From positions 558,001-622,000 of the forward strand of contig OZ246983.1 of assembly GCA_965232595.1 (NCBI GenBank): a DNA stretch of 64,000 bases, read 5' to 3'. The notes below the pieces were generated by a model. It was not told where the DNA came from. It saw only the letters and a program-made list of their open reading frames with translations, and did no database searches. This stretch comes from SZUA-309 sp965232595. GTDB lineage: Bacteria > Pseudomonadota > Gammaproteobacteria > Pseudomonadales > Azotimanducaceae. Both the position numbers and the translations under genes were made by a program. Shown piece after piece: positions 53,296 to 61,109 of this stretch. Position 1 is the stretch's first letter. The number at the start of each line of letters is the position of its first letter.

Positions 53296-54528
53296 TCAGT
53301 TCGGGGCGGAGGTGGGCGCTTCGGCCTGAGCCACGCCGCTGACGTAGCGCTGCTTCAGGTCCCGATAGTTGCCGAAGCGATCGGCCAGCCGGAAGCTCGC
53401 CTGGGCGCTCTCGAGATCGCCGAGCTTGTACTCGGTGAGCCCCTTGAGGAAGTGGAAGCGGCCGTTGCGGTACTTGAGATCGATGGCCGTGTTGATGGCG
53501 TTGAGCGCCGCGGTGAAGCGGGCGCGGTCGAACTCGGTGCGGGCAATGGCGAAGTGGTAGTACGGGTTACGTTCCCGGTAGCGCCGGACCTGGTCGTTGT
53601 AGGCTGCGGCCAGCTCCATGTTGCCGAGCATCTCGTGGGTCCGGCCGAGGCCGGAGATCGCGCCGCGGTTGCCCGAATCCAGATCCAGGGCGACGTGATA
53701 GGAGGACAGCGCCTGCTCATAAGCCTGCTGCTTGGCGTAGAAGGCGCCCATGTTGATCCACAGGTCCGGATTGTCCGGCGCCAGGTTGATGGCCCGCTGC
53801 AGGTAGGCAAACGCCTGCCGCATGTCGCCGCTGCGCATGTGGTGCACGGACTGATTGGCGTAGTACAGGGCAACGGCCCGCTCATCGCTGATCTCGTAGC
53901 GCGGGTAGTCCGGGTCAGGCAGCACGTCGTTGAAGTCGACGCTGAACTCCTTGCCCGTGCGGGTATCGTAGTTGAACCCCTTCAGCACCAGGTTCACGTG
54001 GGTGTAACGGATCAGGTAACCGGAGTCGGCGTCCCAGTTCGGCGGCACCCGAACGATCTGAAAGCGGGCGTCGAGGCCGGCTTCTCTGGCCAGCGCGACG
54101 AACATGCTGGTGTAGGAGAGGCAGTTGCCCGTCTTGTGATGAAAGGTATCTGCGGCGGTACGGGTGCTGTCGGCAATGTAGTTGGCCTCGAAGTAACCGC
54201 CGCGATTCAGACCTCTGAAGATGCGCCGGAACTTCACGGCCGGCACGCGCACATCGCCCACGGTTTCGGCGATGAACTCCCGCATCTCGTCGCTTACCCC
54301 GAGCAGGTCGGCGGAGGGCACCTCGTCCGCATGCACGGGCTCCTCGAAGATTCCTTCGCCGCGCAAGAGCGCCTGGGTCTCCGGCTCGTCGCGCGGATCG
54401 GGCACCGTGGTCACACACGCAGAGAGCGACACGGCCAGAATTGCCAGGAGCAGCGAACGGACGCCGGCGGGCACCGGCCTGGTTGCCGGCCGGGCGTTCA
54501 GCGTGCTGTTGTGCAGTCGTTCGAGCAA
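53296..54528 (-). CDS. Lipoprotein with transglutaminase-like domain and TPRs
   Basis: About 410 residues. The frame is open to 55359, but that part is antisense to the divergent gene. No ATG fits; a TTG at 54528 with CGGAG 5 bases upstream gives a signal ending in lipobox LSAC, and a GTG nearer the signal is possible. The domain has C in TGNCLSYTSMFVALAREAGL, H in YTHVNLVLKG and D in FSVDFND, the transglutaminase/cysteine-protease triad. TPRs follow (DMRQAFAYLQRAINLAPDNP). It may process an envelope protein. Divergent from a BTLCP-family gene. Confidence 0.72.
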   Translation of the reverse strand: MLERLHNSTLNARPATRPVPAGVRSLLLAILAVSLSACVTTVPDPRDEPETQALLRGEGIFEEPVHADEVPSADLLGVSDEMREFIAETVGDVRVPAVKFRRIFRGLNRGGYFEANYIADSTRTAADTFHHKTGNCLSYTSMFVALAREAGLDARFQIVRVPPNWDADSGYLIRYTHVNLVLKGFNYDTRTGKEFSVDFNDVLPDPDYPRYEISDERAVALYYANQSVHHMRSGDMRQAFAYLQRAINLAPDNPDLWINMGAFYAKQQAYEQALSSYHVALDLDSGNRGAISGLGRTHEMLGNMELAAAYNDQVRRYRERNPYYHFAIARTEFDRARFTAALNAINTAIDLKYRNGRFHFLKGLTEYKLGDLESAQASFRLADRFGNYRDLKQRYVSGVAQAEAPTSAPN

Positions 54529-54609
54529 AGCTACTCCGTACTTTCCTGGAAACCCGGGCCTGGAAAGCAGAAAACCCCTTTCGACTGATACTAGCCGGCC
54601 CCAATTTCT

Positions 54610-54668
54610 CCGACAACACGCCGCCGGGCACGTTCCGACAAACCCCACTCCGGCAAATTGTCCGACAA
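54610..54668. repeat. Four CCGACAA-type direct repeats in divergent gap
   Basis: CCGACAA occurs at 54610-54616, 54635-54641 and 54662-54668, with a variant CCGGCAA at 54650-54656 (spacing 25, 15 and 12 bases). They lie in the 213-base gap between the two divergent transglutaminase-like genes. Binding sites for a shared regulator are possible. The gap otherwise shows nothing recognisable. Confidence 0.35.
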
Positions 54669-54741
54669 GAGCTGCACCCATCGGGCGGGCGCTATTTGCA
54701 CTGACGGGAGGGTTGCGCGAGGATGAAGCACGGGTGGAGAG

Positions 54742-55572
54742 ATGACGCCAGAACCAGGTCGTCATTGGGAGCCTATGGGGATGGGAAACCTGCCGTTTAA
54801 CCGGCTGAACAATCTCGAGGGAGCGGTCGCCGCGCGACCACGGCGTGTTTTTGCCCGGCTCTTTCTTCCGCTCTTCGCCCTCCTGATCTCCCTGCCGGCC
54901 GCCGCCGGCGAACCTTACCGATTTGATGCCAGTGGCTATCTGGGTGATGCCAGCCTGATGCCTGACTGGGCCGACACCATGCAGCGCCAGGCCAGCCAGT
55001 CCGCCGCGCTCGACGCCTGCCTGGCCGATGCCAAAGCCTGCCCCCGCTACTACCGCGGCCTGCGCCACCTGCTGCTCCGAGCGGAAACCCTGCCGCAGAA
55101 GAAGCAGGTGTATCTGATCAGCCGCTACGTGAACCGGAAGCGCTACCGGGACGATCGCACCGTGCACCTCGCCTCGGTAACCAGCGACGAAACGCTCAAG
55201 TATCGGAGCCGCTGGGCCACGGTCGAAGAGTTCCTGCGCCGCGGCGGCGATTGCGAAGACTACGCCACCACCAAGTACTACCTGCTCCGGCGCCTGGGCT
55301 TCAGCCCCGATGCGCTGCGGATCGTCGTCACCTGGGACCGCGGCGAAGGCGGCTACCACGCGGTGCTTGCGGTGCGCCTGGCGGAAGATCTGGGCGAAGG
55401 CGAGCAGCCGCAGATCCTGCTGCTCGAGTCAGACAACACGATCAAACGAGGCGGCCGTCATCGCTACCGCTTCATCTACTCCGTAAACGAAGAATCCATC
55501 TGGGACCACGAGGCGGAACAAGCCTCGGCCAGAAACCAACCAGCCTCTCTGAACAAGGAGACATCTGCATGA
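54742..55572 (+). CDS. Transglutaminase-like cysteine protease (BTLCP/LapG-type)
   Basis: 276 residues (starts at 54775 or 54781 are also possible). A membrane/signal segment (ARLFLPLFALLISLPAAAG) is followed by the BTLCP domain: Cys in GGDCEDYATTKYYLLRRLGF, His in GGYHAVLAVRL, Asp in LLLESDN. LapG-type members are periplasmic and cleave surface adhesins under c-di-GMP control. No LapD or large adhesin is in the window, so the target is open. The next gene overlaps its stop by 4 bases (ATGA). Confidence 0.82.
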   Translation: MTPEPGRHWEPMGMGNLPFNRLNNLEGAVAARPRRVFARLFLPLFALLISLPAAAGEPYRFDASGYLGDASLMPDWADTMQRQASQSAALDACLADAKACPRYYRGLRHLLLRAETLPQKKQVYLISRYVNRKRYRDDRTVHLASVTSDETLKYRSRWATVEEFLRRGGDCEDYATTKYYLLRRLGFSPDALRIVVTWDRGEGGYHAVLAVRLAEDLGEGEQPQILLLESDNTIKRGGRHRYRFIYSVNEESIWDHEAEQASARNQPASLNKETSA

Positions 55573-55796
55573 GAAAGCTGATCATCGTTGCCGCCACGCT
55601 GATGGCAGCAAGCGCCTGGGCGGACACCGCCACGGTGAAAGTCTATTCCCTCGACGTTAAGGAACGGGTGCAGCACCTGGAGCTGATCGACGTCACCGCC
55701 GAGAAGAGCGCCGCCGCTGACGCGGAAGCCCTGGATGCAGAGCTGCAGGCAATTCTCGACGAAGCCGAGGCGGTCGAGGCTCAGGAAGAAGAGTAA
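55569..55796 (+). CDS. Small exported protein coupled to BTLCP gene
   Basis: 75 residues: signal peptide MRKLIIVAATLMAASAWA, a strand-like segment (TVKVYSLDVKERVQHLELID), then a helix rich in Ala and Glu (ALDAELQAILDEAEAVEAQ) and acidic to the end. AAGGAG lies 9 bases before the ATG, which overlaps the previous stop as ATGA. Family not recognised. The tight coupling suggests it is a partner, inhibitor or substrate of the cysteine protease; that is inference. Confidence 0.62.
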   Translation: MRKLIIVAATLMAASAWADTATVKVYSLDVKERVQHLELIDVTAEKSAAADAEALDAELQAILDEAEAVEAQEEE

Positions 55797-55813
55797 GCGG
55801 CTGAGCTCGTGAG

Positions 55814-56338
55814 CTAGGGTGGCGCCGCCGCCCGCTCGCACTGGCCATACTCGACGAAGATCGAGTCGCCGTTCAGCGACTCGGTGGCGCCTGCGAAGGT
55901 CCAGCCGCCGACGGCCGTGCGGGTGAAACGCAGCGTTTCGGTGTTGATCAAAATCATCTCCGAAGGCGGCAGGTTGACGCAGCTGAGGCCAAAACCGCCG
56001 CCAGCGCCGCGCACCTCACGGCACTCGAGCTCTGTGGTCTCGGCCACGGTCGAGCCGTCTTCCTGCTCGAGGTCCCGGGACATGGTCAGGTAGACATCCA
56101 CGTTCCCTTCCTCGCCGGCCAGGTTCAGCATGAACACCAGGTTTTCCTCCAGGCTGAACCGCTGCGGATGAAACAGCGCCGGCTCGTAGTCTTCCCCTGC
56201 CTCCGGGTAATCATGAAAGCCGCCGGTCTGCTCCGCTGTGCAGAGCACCCGGGGAAATCCCTCGTTCGCCTCTTCAGCCAGCGCCGCCTGGCCGCAGAGC
56301 AGCCCGGCCATCAGCCAGCACAGCTGCTTGTTCGACAT
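55814..56338 (-). CDS. Exported protein of unknown function
   Basis: 174 residues from the ATG at 56338 (56347 possible; GGAGG lies just upstream of both). Signal peptide (LCWLMAGLLCGQAALA). The mature part is beta-rich with repeated patterns (NVDVYLTMSRDLEQEDGSTV, MILINTETLRFTRTAVGGWT) and three cysteines. Not recognised. The frame extends to 57310 antisense to the next gene and that part was rejected. It is divergent from the HExxH gene (51 bases between starts) and convergent with the 75-residue gene. Confidence 0.62.
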   Translation of the reverse strand: MSNKQLCWLMAGLLCGQAALAEEANEGFPRVLCTAEQTGGFHDYPEAGEDYEPALFHPQRFSLEENLVFMLNLAGEEGNVDVYLTMSRDLEQEDGSTVAETTELECREVRGAGGGFGLSCVNLPPSEMILINTETLRFTRTAVGGWTFAGATESLNGDSIFVEYGQCERAAAPP

Positions 56339-56389
56339 CAAGCCCATTGCCTCCGCACCTGTTCTGCACCCAGAGTAACCTCTGTGCCC

Positions 56390-57898
56390 ATGAGTTTTCG
56401 ACGTCTGACCGCCGCTTTGGTTCTGCTGGCCGGCTGCATCGCCCCTGCCGTGCTGCGCGCGGAGGAGTCGGCCTGGTGCGAAACCCAAAGCGCCCAGTTC
56501 CAGCTGGTCAGCGACCTTGCGGCCGAGGAGCAGCTGGCGCTGCTGGAGAAGCTGAAACGGCTCGAGGCCCTGGCCGATCCTTTTCTGCCGGGCGAGCCGG
56601 TCAGCCGCCGGGACCCGCTGAAGCTGGTGGTCTTCGAGCAGAGGAAAGACTTCCTGGCTCTCACCGGCAAGCGCAAGTTCGCCGGCTACATGCAGCCTTC
56701 CCTGCAGACCAACCGGCTGCTGATCGGACCGATCCGCGGCGATCTGGACGAGACCACGCTGCATGAGTACGCCCACTACCTGCTGCGCAACCGCAGCGGC
56801 GTCAGCCTGCCCATGTGGTTCGACGAGGGACTGGCAACCCTGCTCGGCAACACCCGGCTGGATGCGGATACCGCCGTGATCGGCACCCTGCCGTTGGAGC
56901 GGATGGAGCGGCGCATCAGCCGGGAGGCCGAGATCCTCTCGCCGCAGCAGCGGCTGTCGCGGTCGCTGGACGCCACCAACCTCAGCCAGTGGCGCGGCGA
57001 TCGGATCAACGAGTTTTACGACCTCGCCTGGCTGCTGGTGCACTACCTGTACTTCGACGTTTACCAGGCCGACCTGATTGCTGGCTCCATCCCGGCCTCC
57101 GGCCTCAGCCAGTACCTGCAGGCGGGCGACCAGCCGCTGACGGAGCATCTGAACCTGCGCAGATCTCAGCTGGTGCGGGCGCTGGAAAAACACATCGACC
57201 GTTGGGACCAGCCAGAGCCGGTGGCCACCATAGAACCAGAGCTTGCCGAAACGACGTTCCGCTGCCTGGAGCCGTTGGAACGGGATCTGGCGCTGGCACT
57301 GGCCGTGCACATGCAGAGCCCGGAAGCGGCGCGCACGCTGCTCGCCCCTTATGCCGAAGCCGCCGACACGCTGCGCCCCGAGCAGACGGTGGCGCTGCAG
57401 ATCGCCAGCGCCAGGATCGAGATGGCCAGCGACGCGCCCGAAGCTGCCGCGGTCCTGATCGAGTCGGTGCTGAATGTCCAGTCGGGGCAGCCGGAAGCCA
57501 TCACCCTGAGCGCCGACCTGCTCATTTCAGATTGCCTGTTTCAGCGCGACGAGGCCTGTCGCGACAAGTGGCAGACCGCCGGCAGCCGTTACCGCCAGGC
57601 GTTGCGCGGAGATCCCAGCCGGTACGACGCCATTCTCGGGGTGGGGCTGGCTGAGCTGCATCGCGGCCGGGCCGGCGATGCGGCCAACTACCTGAAGGTG
57701 GCCTATGCCCGCGCGCCCTGGGCGGCCGTGATCAACTACTACCTCGGCGAAAGCTATCGGCTGATGGGCGACAGCCGCGCCCGGACCTATCTGGAGAACG
57801 CCAGGAGCTGGGCGGTGCAGGATATCTGGCGGGTGCTGGCAGAGGAGTCGCTGCGCCTGATCGCGGAAGCGGATCAGGCGTCTCTCTCAACGCGTTGA
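56390..57898 (+). CDS. Exported metallopeptidase-like (DUF1570-type) protein with TPR-like tail
   Basis: 502 residues from the ATG at 56390. Signal peptide (FRRLTAALVLLAGCIAPAVL). HEYAHYLLRN provides HExxH (H125-H129) and WFDEGLATLLG the downstream glutamate, as in gluzincin-like peptidases of the DUF1570 kind. Before them FLALTGKRKFAGYMQPSLQT is a typical segment. The C-terminal half is helical with TPR-like repeats (AILGVGLAELHRGRAGDAAN). It presumably acts in the periplasm. Substrate unknown. Confidence 0.75.
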   Translation: MSFRRLTAALVLLAGCIAPAVLRAEESAWCETQSAQFQLVSDLAAEEQLALLEKLKRLEALADPFLPGEPVSRRDPLKLVVFEQRKDFLALTGKRKFAGYMQPSLQTNRLLIGPIRGDLDETTLHEYAHYLLRNRSGVSLPMWFDEGLATLLGNTRLDADTAVIGTLPLERMERRISREAEILSPQQRLSRSLDATNLSQWRGDRINEFYDLAWLLVHYLYFDVYQADLIAGSIPASGLSQYLQAGDQPLTEHLNLRRSQLVRALEKHIDRWDQPEPVATIEPELAETTFRCLEPLERDLALALAVHMQSPEAARTLLAPYAEAADTLRPEQTVALQIASARIEMASDAPEAAAVLIESVLNVQSGQPEAITLSADLLISDCLFQRDEACRDKWQTAGSRYRQALRGDPSRYDAILGVGLAELHRGRAGDAANYLKVAYARAPWAAVINYYLGESYRLMGDSRARTYLENARSWAVQDIWRVLAEESLRLIAEADQASLSTR

Positions 57899-57914
57899 AA
57901 TTCTGAGGTAAGAG

Positions 57915-58442
57915 TCAGATGCGCGACGCGCGCCGAAAGGCCCGCCGGAACTCCTGGTCCCGATTGCCTTTCACGGAGATGCTGATGTCCAGCCGCTGAC
58001 CGTCTTCGGACAGGCGCCAGATCTCTGCCGCGGATACATCCGACGCCACGGAGTAGATGTGCAGCGCCCCTTCGTTCCAGCCGGCCCGCACCTGCCAGAC
58101 GCCCCGTCGGCGCTCGCCCCAGGTCACGTCCCGGTAGCTGCCGCTCCGGTACTCGATGCCCATGGAGCGCGCGTCCTGCTCGATGCGCATCTCCCGGGCG
58201 ACCAGCAGCGGGAAGTCCTGCGCCATGAAGGTGGAGGTGACGCCACCGGAGCGGCGCTGCAGGTCACCCTCACTGCGGCTGGCGTCGCTGCGACCCTCGG
58301 TTGGCCGATCTGCCTGCACCCAGTGCCCGGAAAGATCGAAACGCTCCGGCGCCTGCTCATCCAGCGGGATCTGGCCGCAAGAGGAGAGCAGCGCCAGCGC
58401 AGCAAGCGTCAGCAGCAGCCGATTGGCGCCCAGGCGCACCAT
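57915..58442 (-). CDS. Lipoprotein of unknown function
   Basis: 175 residues from the ATG at 58442. Signal and lipobox: LLLTLAALALLSSCGQ. The mature part has FDLSGHWVQADRP near the start and alternating strands (GVWQVRAGWNEGALHIYSVA, IWRLSEDGQRLDISISVKG), suggesting a lipocalin- or barrel-like sheet. No family recognised. Its ATG shares one base with the stop of the hotdog thioesterase gene (TGATG), so the two are translationally coupled. Confidence 0.65.
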   Translation of the reverse strand: MVRLGANRLLLTLAALALLSSCGQIPLDEQAPERFDLSGHWVQADRPTEGRSDASRSEGDLQRRSGGVTSTFMAQDFPLLVAREMRIEQDARSMGIEYRSGSYRDVTWGERRRGVWQVRAGWNEGALHIYSVASDVSAAEIWRLSEDGQRLDISISVKGNRDQEFRRAFRRASRI

Positions 58443-58879
58443 CAACGCGGATCCCGAATGGTGACGGTGCCCTGCGCCGTTGCCGCCAGCCGGTCTTCGT
58501 TGCGGACGTCGATCCGCACCACGGCCTGAGTCCGGGACAGGTTGATGATCTCCGCCCGGGCCTCGACCACGCCCTTGGTCACCGGCGCGGTGAGGTTGAT
58601 CTTGAACTCTGTGGTTGCCGCCCACTGGCCCTTCTTCATGGCCGGGTAGCAGACGCAGCCCAGCATGTGGTCACAGAACGCGGACAGCACCCCGCCGTGC
58701 ATGTTGCCCATGGGCGTGAGCAGGTCTTCGCGCACCTCGAACTGGCCGATCATCACGCCCGGCGACGCATCCTTGATCTCGAAGCCGAGAAACTCGGTGA
58801 TGCCGCCACCGGCTCCCACCGGCGCTTTGATGAAGCCGCTGGCGATGCGCTCGTCGAATGGAATCTCTTTAGTGCTCAT
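58442..58879 (-). CDS. PaaI-type hotdog thioesterase
   Basis: 145 residues. The hotdog-fold helix motif GNMHGGVLSAFCDHMLGC contains the HGG and Asp characteristic of PaaI-like acyl-CoA thioesterases; EFKINLTAPVTKGVVEARAE and AVVRIDVRNEDRLAATAQGT complete the sheet. It hydrolyses acyl- or aryl-CoA thioesters in the cytoplasm. It could support the CoA-ligase or CoA-transferase pathways in the window, though no direct link is visible. Confidence 0.88.
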   Translation of the reverse strand: MSTKEIPFDERIASGFIKAPVGAGGGITEFLGFEIKDASPGVMIGQFEVREDLLTPMGNMHGGVLSAFCDHMLGCVCYPAMKKGQWAATTEFKINLTAPVTKGVVEARAEIINLSRTQAVVRIDVRNEDRLAATAQGTVTIRDPR

Positions 58880-58942
58880 GTCTTCAGGTCTCTCTACGAC
58901 TCTCTTTTTCGTTGTTGTTTTCTCGGCCGGCCTCAGGCGGCC

Positions 58943-59926
58943 TCAGACTGCAAAGGTATCGACGATTGCGTCCAGGTTCTCCTGCACCCGACCGCCGCGC
59001 ATGCCGATGCTGGGCGTGTACAGGATCACGTGCTCGGCCATGTCATCCCAGGCCTTGAGCTGATCGCGCACCTCGTCCGGCGTGCCGGCGATGGCGATCT
59101 CGTCGACCATCTCGTCGGTCACCGCCGCGGCCATGGCGGCAAAGTCGCCTTTCCGGAAGGCGGCGGCGATGGTCTCACCCTGCTCGCGCCAGCCGTGCGG
59201 CTCCAGAATAGAGTGATAAAGCCGGGTGGTGTAGTAAAACGCGATCTGGCCGCGCGCTTCGTTGCGCGCCTGCTCCGTGCTGTCGGCAATGGCCGTGATC
59301 ACGTACGGCAGCATCTCGCACTGACTGCCGTTCAGCACCGGCAGCACGCTGTCTTTGATGTAAGTGCGGGTGAAGACCGGGTGGCCGATCAGGCCGTCCG
59401 CCGTCGCGGCTGCCGCCCGGATCATGCCTTTGTTCACCGCGGCGAGGCAGACGGGAATCGACTCCCGGGCAGCGCGCGGCCGCTGGAAGGCGGGGATCGT
59501 CACCTTGTAGTACGGGCCTTCGTAGGCCAGGCCGCCACCGTCCTTGGCGGCGATCGCCGCCCGCACCAGGCCGATGGCGTCCTTGATGCGCGGCGCGGGC
59601 GGGTCATCGAAAGGCATGGAGTACCAGTCCTTGTTCATCCGCTCGGTGCCGCTGCCGAGGCCAAGCACCATCCGACCGCCGGACAGCTCGTCGATGTCCA
59701 TGGCCGCAGAGGCGGCCAGCATAGGCGTGCGCATGAAAGCGTAGGCGATGGCGGTGCCGAGCTTCACCCGCTCGGTGGCGGTCGCCACCGCGGCCAGGCG
59801 GACCAGGCCGTGCGCGTTGAAGAACTCGGTGGTCCAGACCGACTCGAAGCCGGCCGCATCGGCTCGCGCCGCCGTCTGCATCTGCCCTTCTATGGTGGGC
59901 GAGCCCAGGATGAGGCCGTATTTCAT
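58943..59926 (-). CDS. LLM-class F420-dependent oxidoreductase
   Basis: 327 residues with a luciferase-like TIM barrel: MKYGLILGSPTIEGQMQTAA, FESVWTTEFFNAHGLVRLAA, RVKLGTAIAYAFMRTPMLAA, DIDELSGGRMVLGLGSGTER. The early GSG and the SGGR loop match the F420-dependent branch more than the FMN branch. It oxidises or reduces a small molecule with F420. 13 bases separate it from the upstream dehydrogenase gene, so both are likely cotranscribed. Confidence 0.85.
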   Translation of the reverse strand: MKYGLILGSPTIEGQMQTAARADAAGFESVWTTEFFNAHGLVRLAAVATATERVKLGTAIAYAFMRTPMLAASAAMDIDELSGGRMVLGLGSGTERMNKDWYSMPFDDPPAPRIKDAIGLVRAAIAAKDGGGLAYEGPYYKVTIPAFQRPRAARESIPVCLAAVNKGMIRAAAATADGLIGHPVFTRTYIKDSVLPVLNGSQCEMLPYVITAIADSTEQARNEARGQIAFYYTTRLYHSILEPHGWREQGETIAAAFRKGDFAAMAAAVTDEMVDEIAIAGTPDEVRDQLKAWDDMAEHVILYTPSIGMRGGRVQENLDAIVDTFAV

Positions 59927-59939
59927 GGCTGCTCCAGGT

Positions 59940-61037
59940 TCAGAATTCGGGGATCAGGCAGGAGTGGATCGACTCGTCGTCGGGTATCTCCCGGGCCAGG
60001 GTCCGGATCGCCAGCTCCGCTTCCGCCAGATCAAAATCGTGGGTGTGCATTCTCGAGAGCTCGCTGCGACCCGACTCCAGTAGTCGGATCGCGCTCTTGT
60101 AGCCGGACGAGGTGACGCCGATGGCGCCCATCAGCCGGATCTCCTTCATGACGATCAGGTCGGAGACAAGCCCCTCAACGGGCTTGAAACCCTTCACGCC
60201 GGCCAGCACCACCCGGCCGCCGACCCGCACCATGGACAGCGCGTCCACCACCGGCTGGGTGGCGTAAGAGCTCACATCCACCACCACGTCCGCACCGCGG
60301 CCGTTGGTGATCTCCTTGACCCGGCGCACCGCATCCTCGTTGTTCACATCGATGGTGTGGTCGGCGCCCAGCACCCGGGCCAGGGCGAGCTTGTCTTCGT
60401 CCGCCTCGAGGCCGGTGACGATGATGGTGCCGGCGCCCACTTCCCGGCAGGCCACCACGCTCGCCAGGCCACGCTGGCCCGGACCGAGGATGACCACCGT
60501 ATCGCCCGGCTGGGTCTCCGGCATCTCCACGGCCCAGCGAAACCCGGCACCGAGCGGATTGAACATCACCGCCACCTCAGCCGGCAGGTCCGTGTTCATG
60601 CGATGCACCACCGAGTTCGGGTGCAGATACATGTACTGCGCGTAAGCACCCCAGAGGCCAGGCGCCTCTGTGGTGGGAATGTAGGAGTAGATCTTCCGAT
60701 GGTCGCAGAGATGGTAAGTGCCGCCCAGGCACTGGCTGCAGTGGCGGCAGGAGATCATGGTTTCCACCGCCACCCGATCCCCTACGTCCACGCCCCAGCG
60801 GGCGGCCGCCCGATCGCCGATCTTGGCGATGGTGCCGAGCGGCTCGTGGCCGGGCACCACGGGCACCGGCGTTCGTAACATGCCTTCGAACTGCTCGTAG
60901 TCGCTGCCGCAGATGCCGCAGGCCTCGAGCTTCAGCAGCGCCGAGTCCTCGTCGATGTCCGGGATCGGCAGGTCCTGCGGTTCCAGCGACCGGTTCGCCG
61001 TCTGCACCATGGCAAACGAAGTCTTCGGAATGTCCAT
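59940..61037 (-). CDS. Zinc-binding alcohol dehydrogenase family protein (MDR)
   Basis: 365 residues from the ATG at 61037; an upstream TTG (61052) has its ribosome-binding site too close. Catalytic zinc ligands: EACGICGSDYEQFEG and VVPGHEPLGT; structural zinc: ISCRHCSQCLGGTYHLCD. Nucleotide loop: VVILGPGQRGLASVVACREV. It oxidises an alcohol or reduces a carbonyl with NAD(P). Divergent from the TcuA-like gene and cotranscribed with the LLM protein. Confidence 0.9.
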   Translation of the reverse strand: MDIPKTSFAMVQTANRSLEPQDLPIPDIDEDSALLKLEACGICGSDYEQFEGMLRTPVPVVPGHEPLGTIAKIGDRAAARWGVDVGDRVAVETMISCRHCSQCLGGTYHLCDHRKIYSYIPTTEAPGLWGAYAQYMYLHPNSVVHRMNTDLPAEVAVMFNPLGAGFRWAVEMPETQPGDTVVILGPGQRGLASVVACREVGAGTIIVTGLEADEDKLALARVLGADHTIDVNNEDAVRRVKEITNGRGADVVVDVSSYATQPVVDALSMVRVGGRVVLAGVKGFKPVEGLVSDLIVMKEIRLMGAIGVTSSGYKSAIRLLESGRSELSRMHTHDFDLAEAELAIRTLAREIPDDESIHSCLIPEF

Positions 61038-61109
61038 CGAATTCCGGTCCAACCCCCTGTGATAACCTCATTAAGGGTACGGGGAGGAACTTCCGGGGGC
61101 AAACGGGCT

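Noticed and set aside
54529..55359. Upstream extension of the TPR/transglutaminase lipoprotein gene
   Set aside because: It is antisense to the BTLCP gene and would bury the lipoprotein signal peptide in the middle of the protein.
58301..60115. Rightward open frame of 604 codons across three leftward genes
   Set aside because: It crosses the lipoprotein, thioesterase and LLM genes antisense, is His/Arg/Gly-rich and lacks motifs or a ribosome-binding site.
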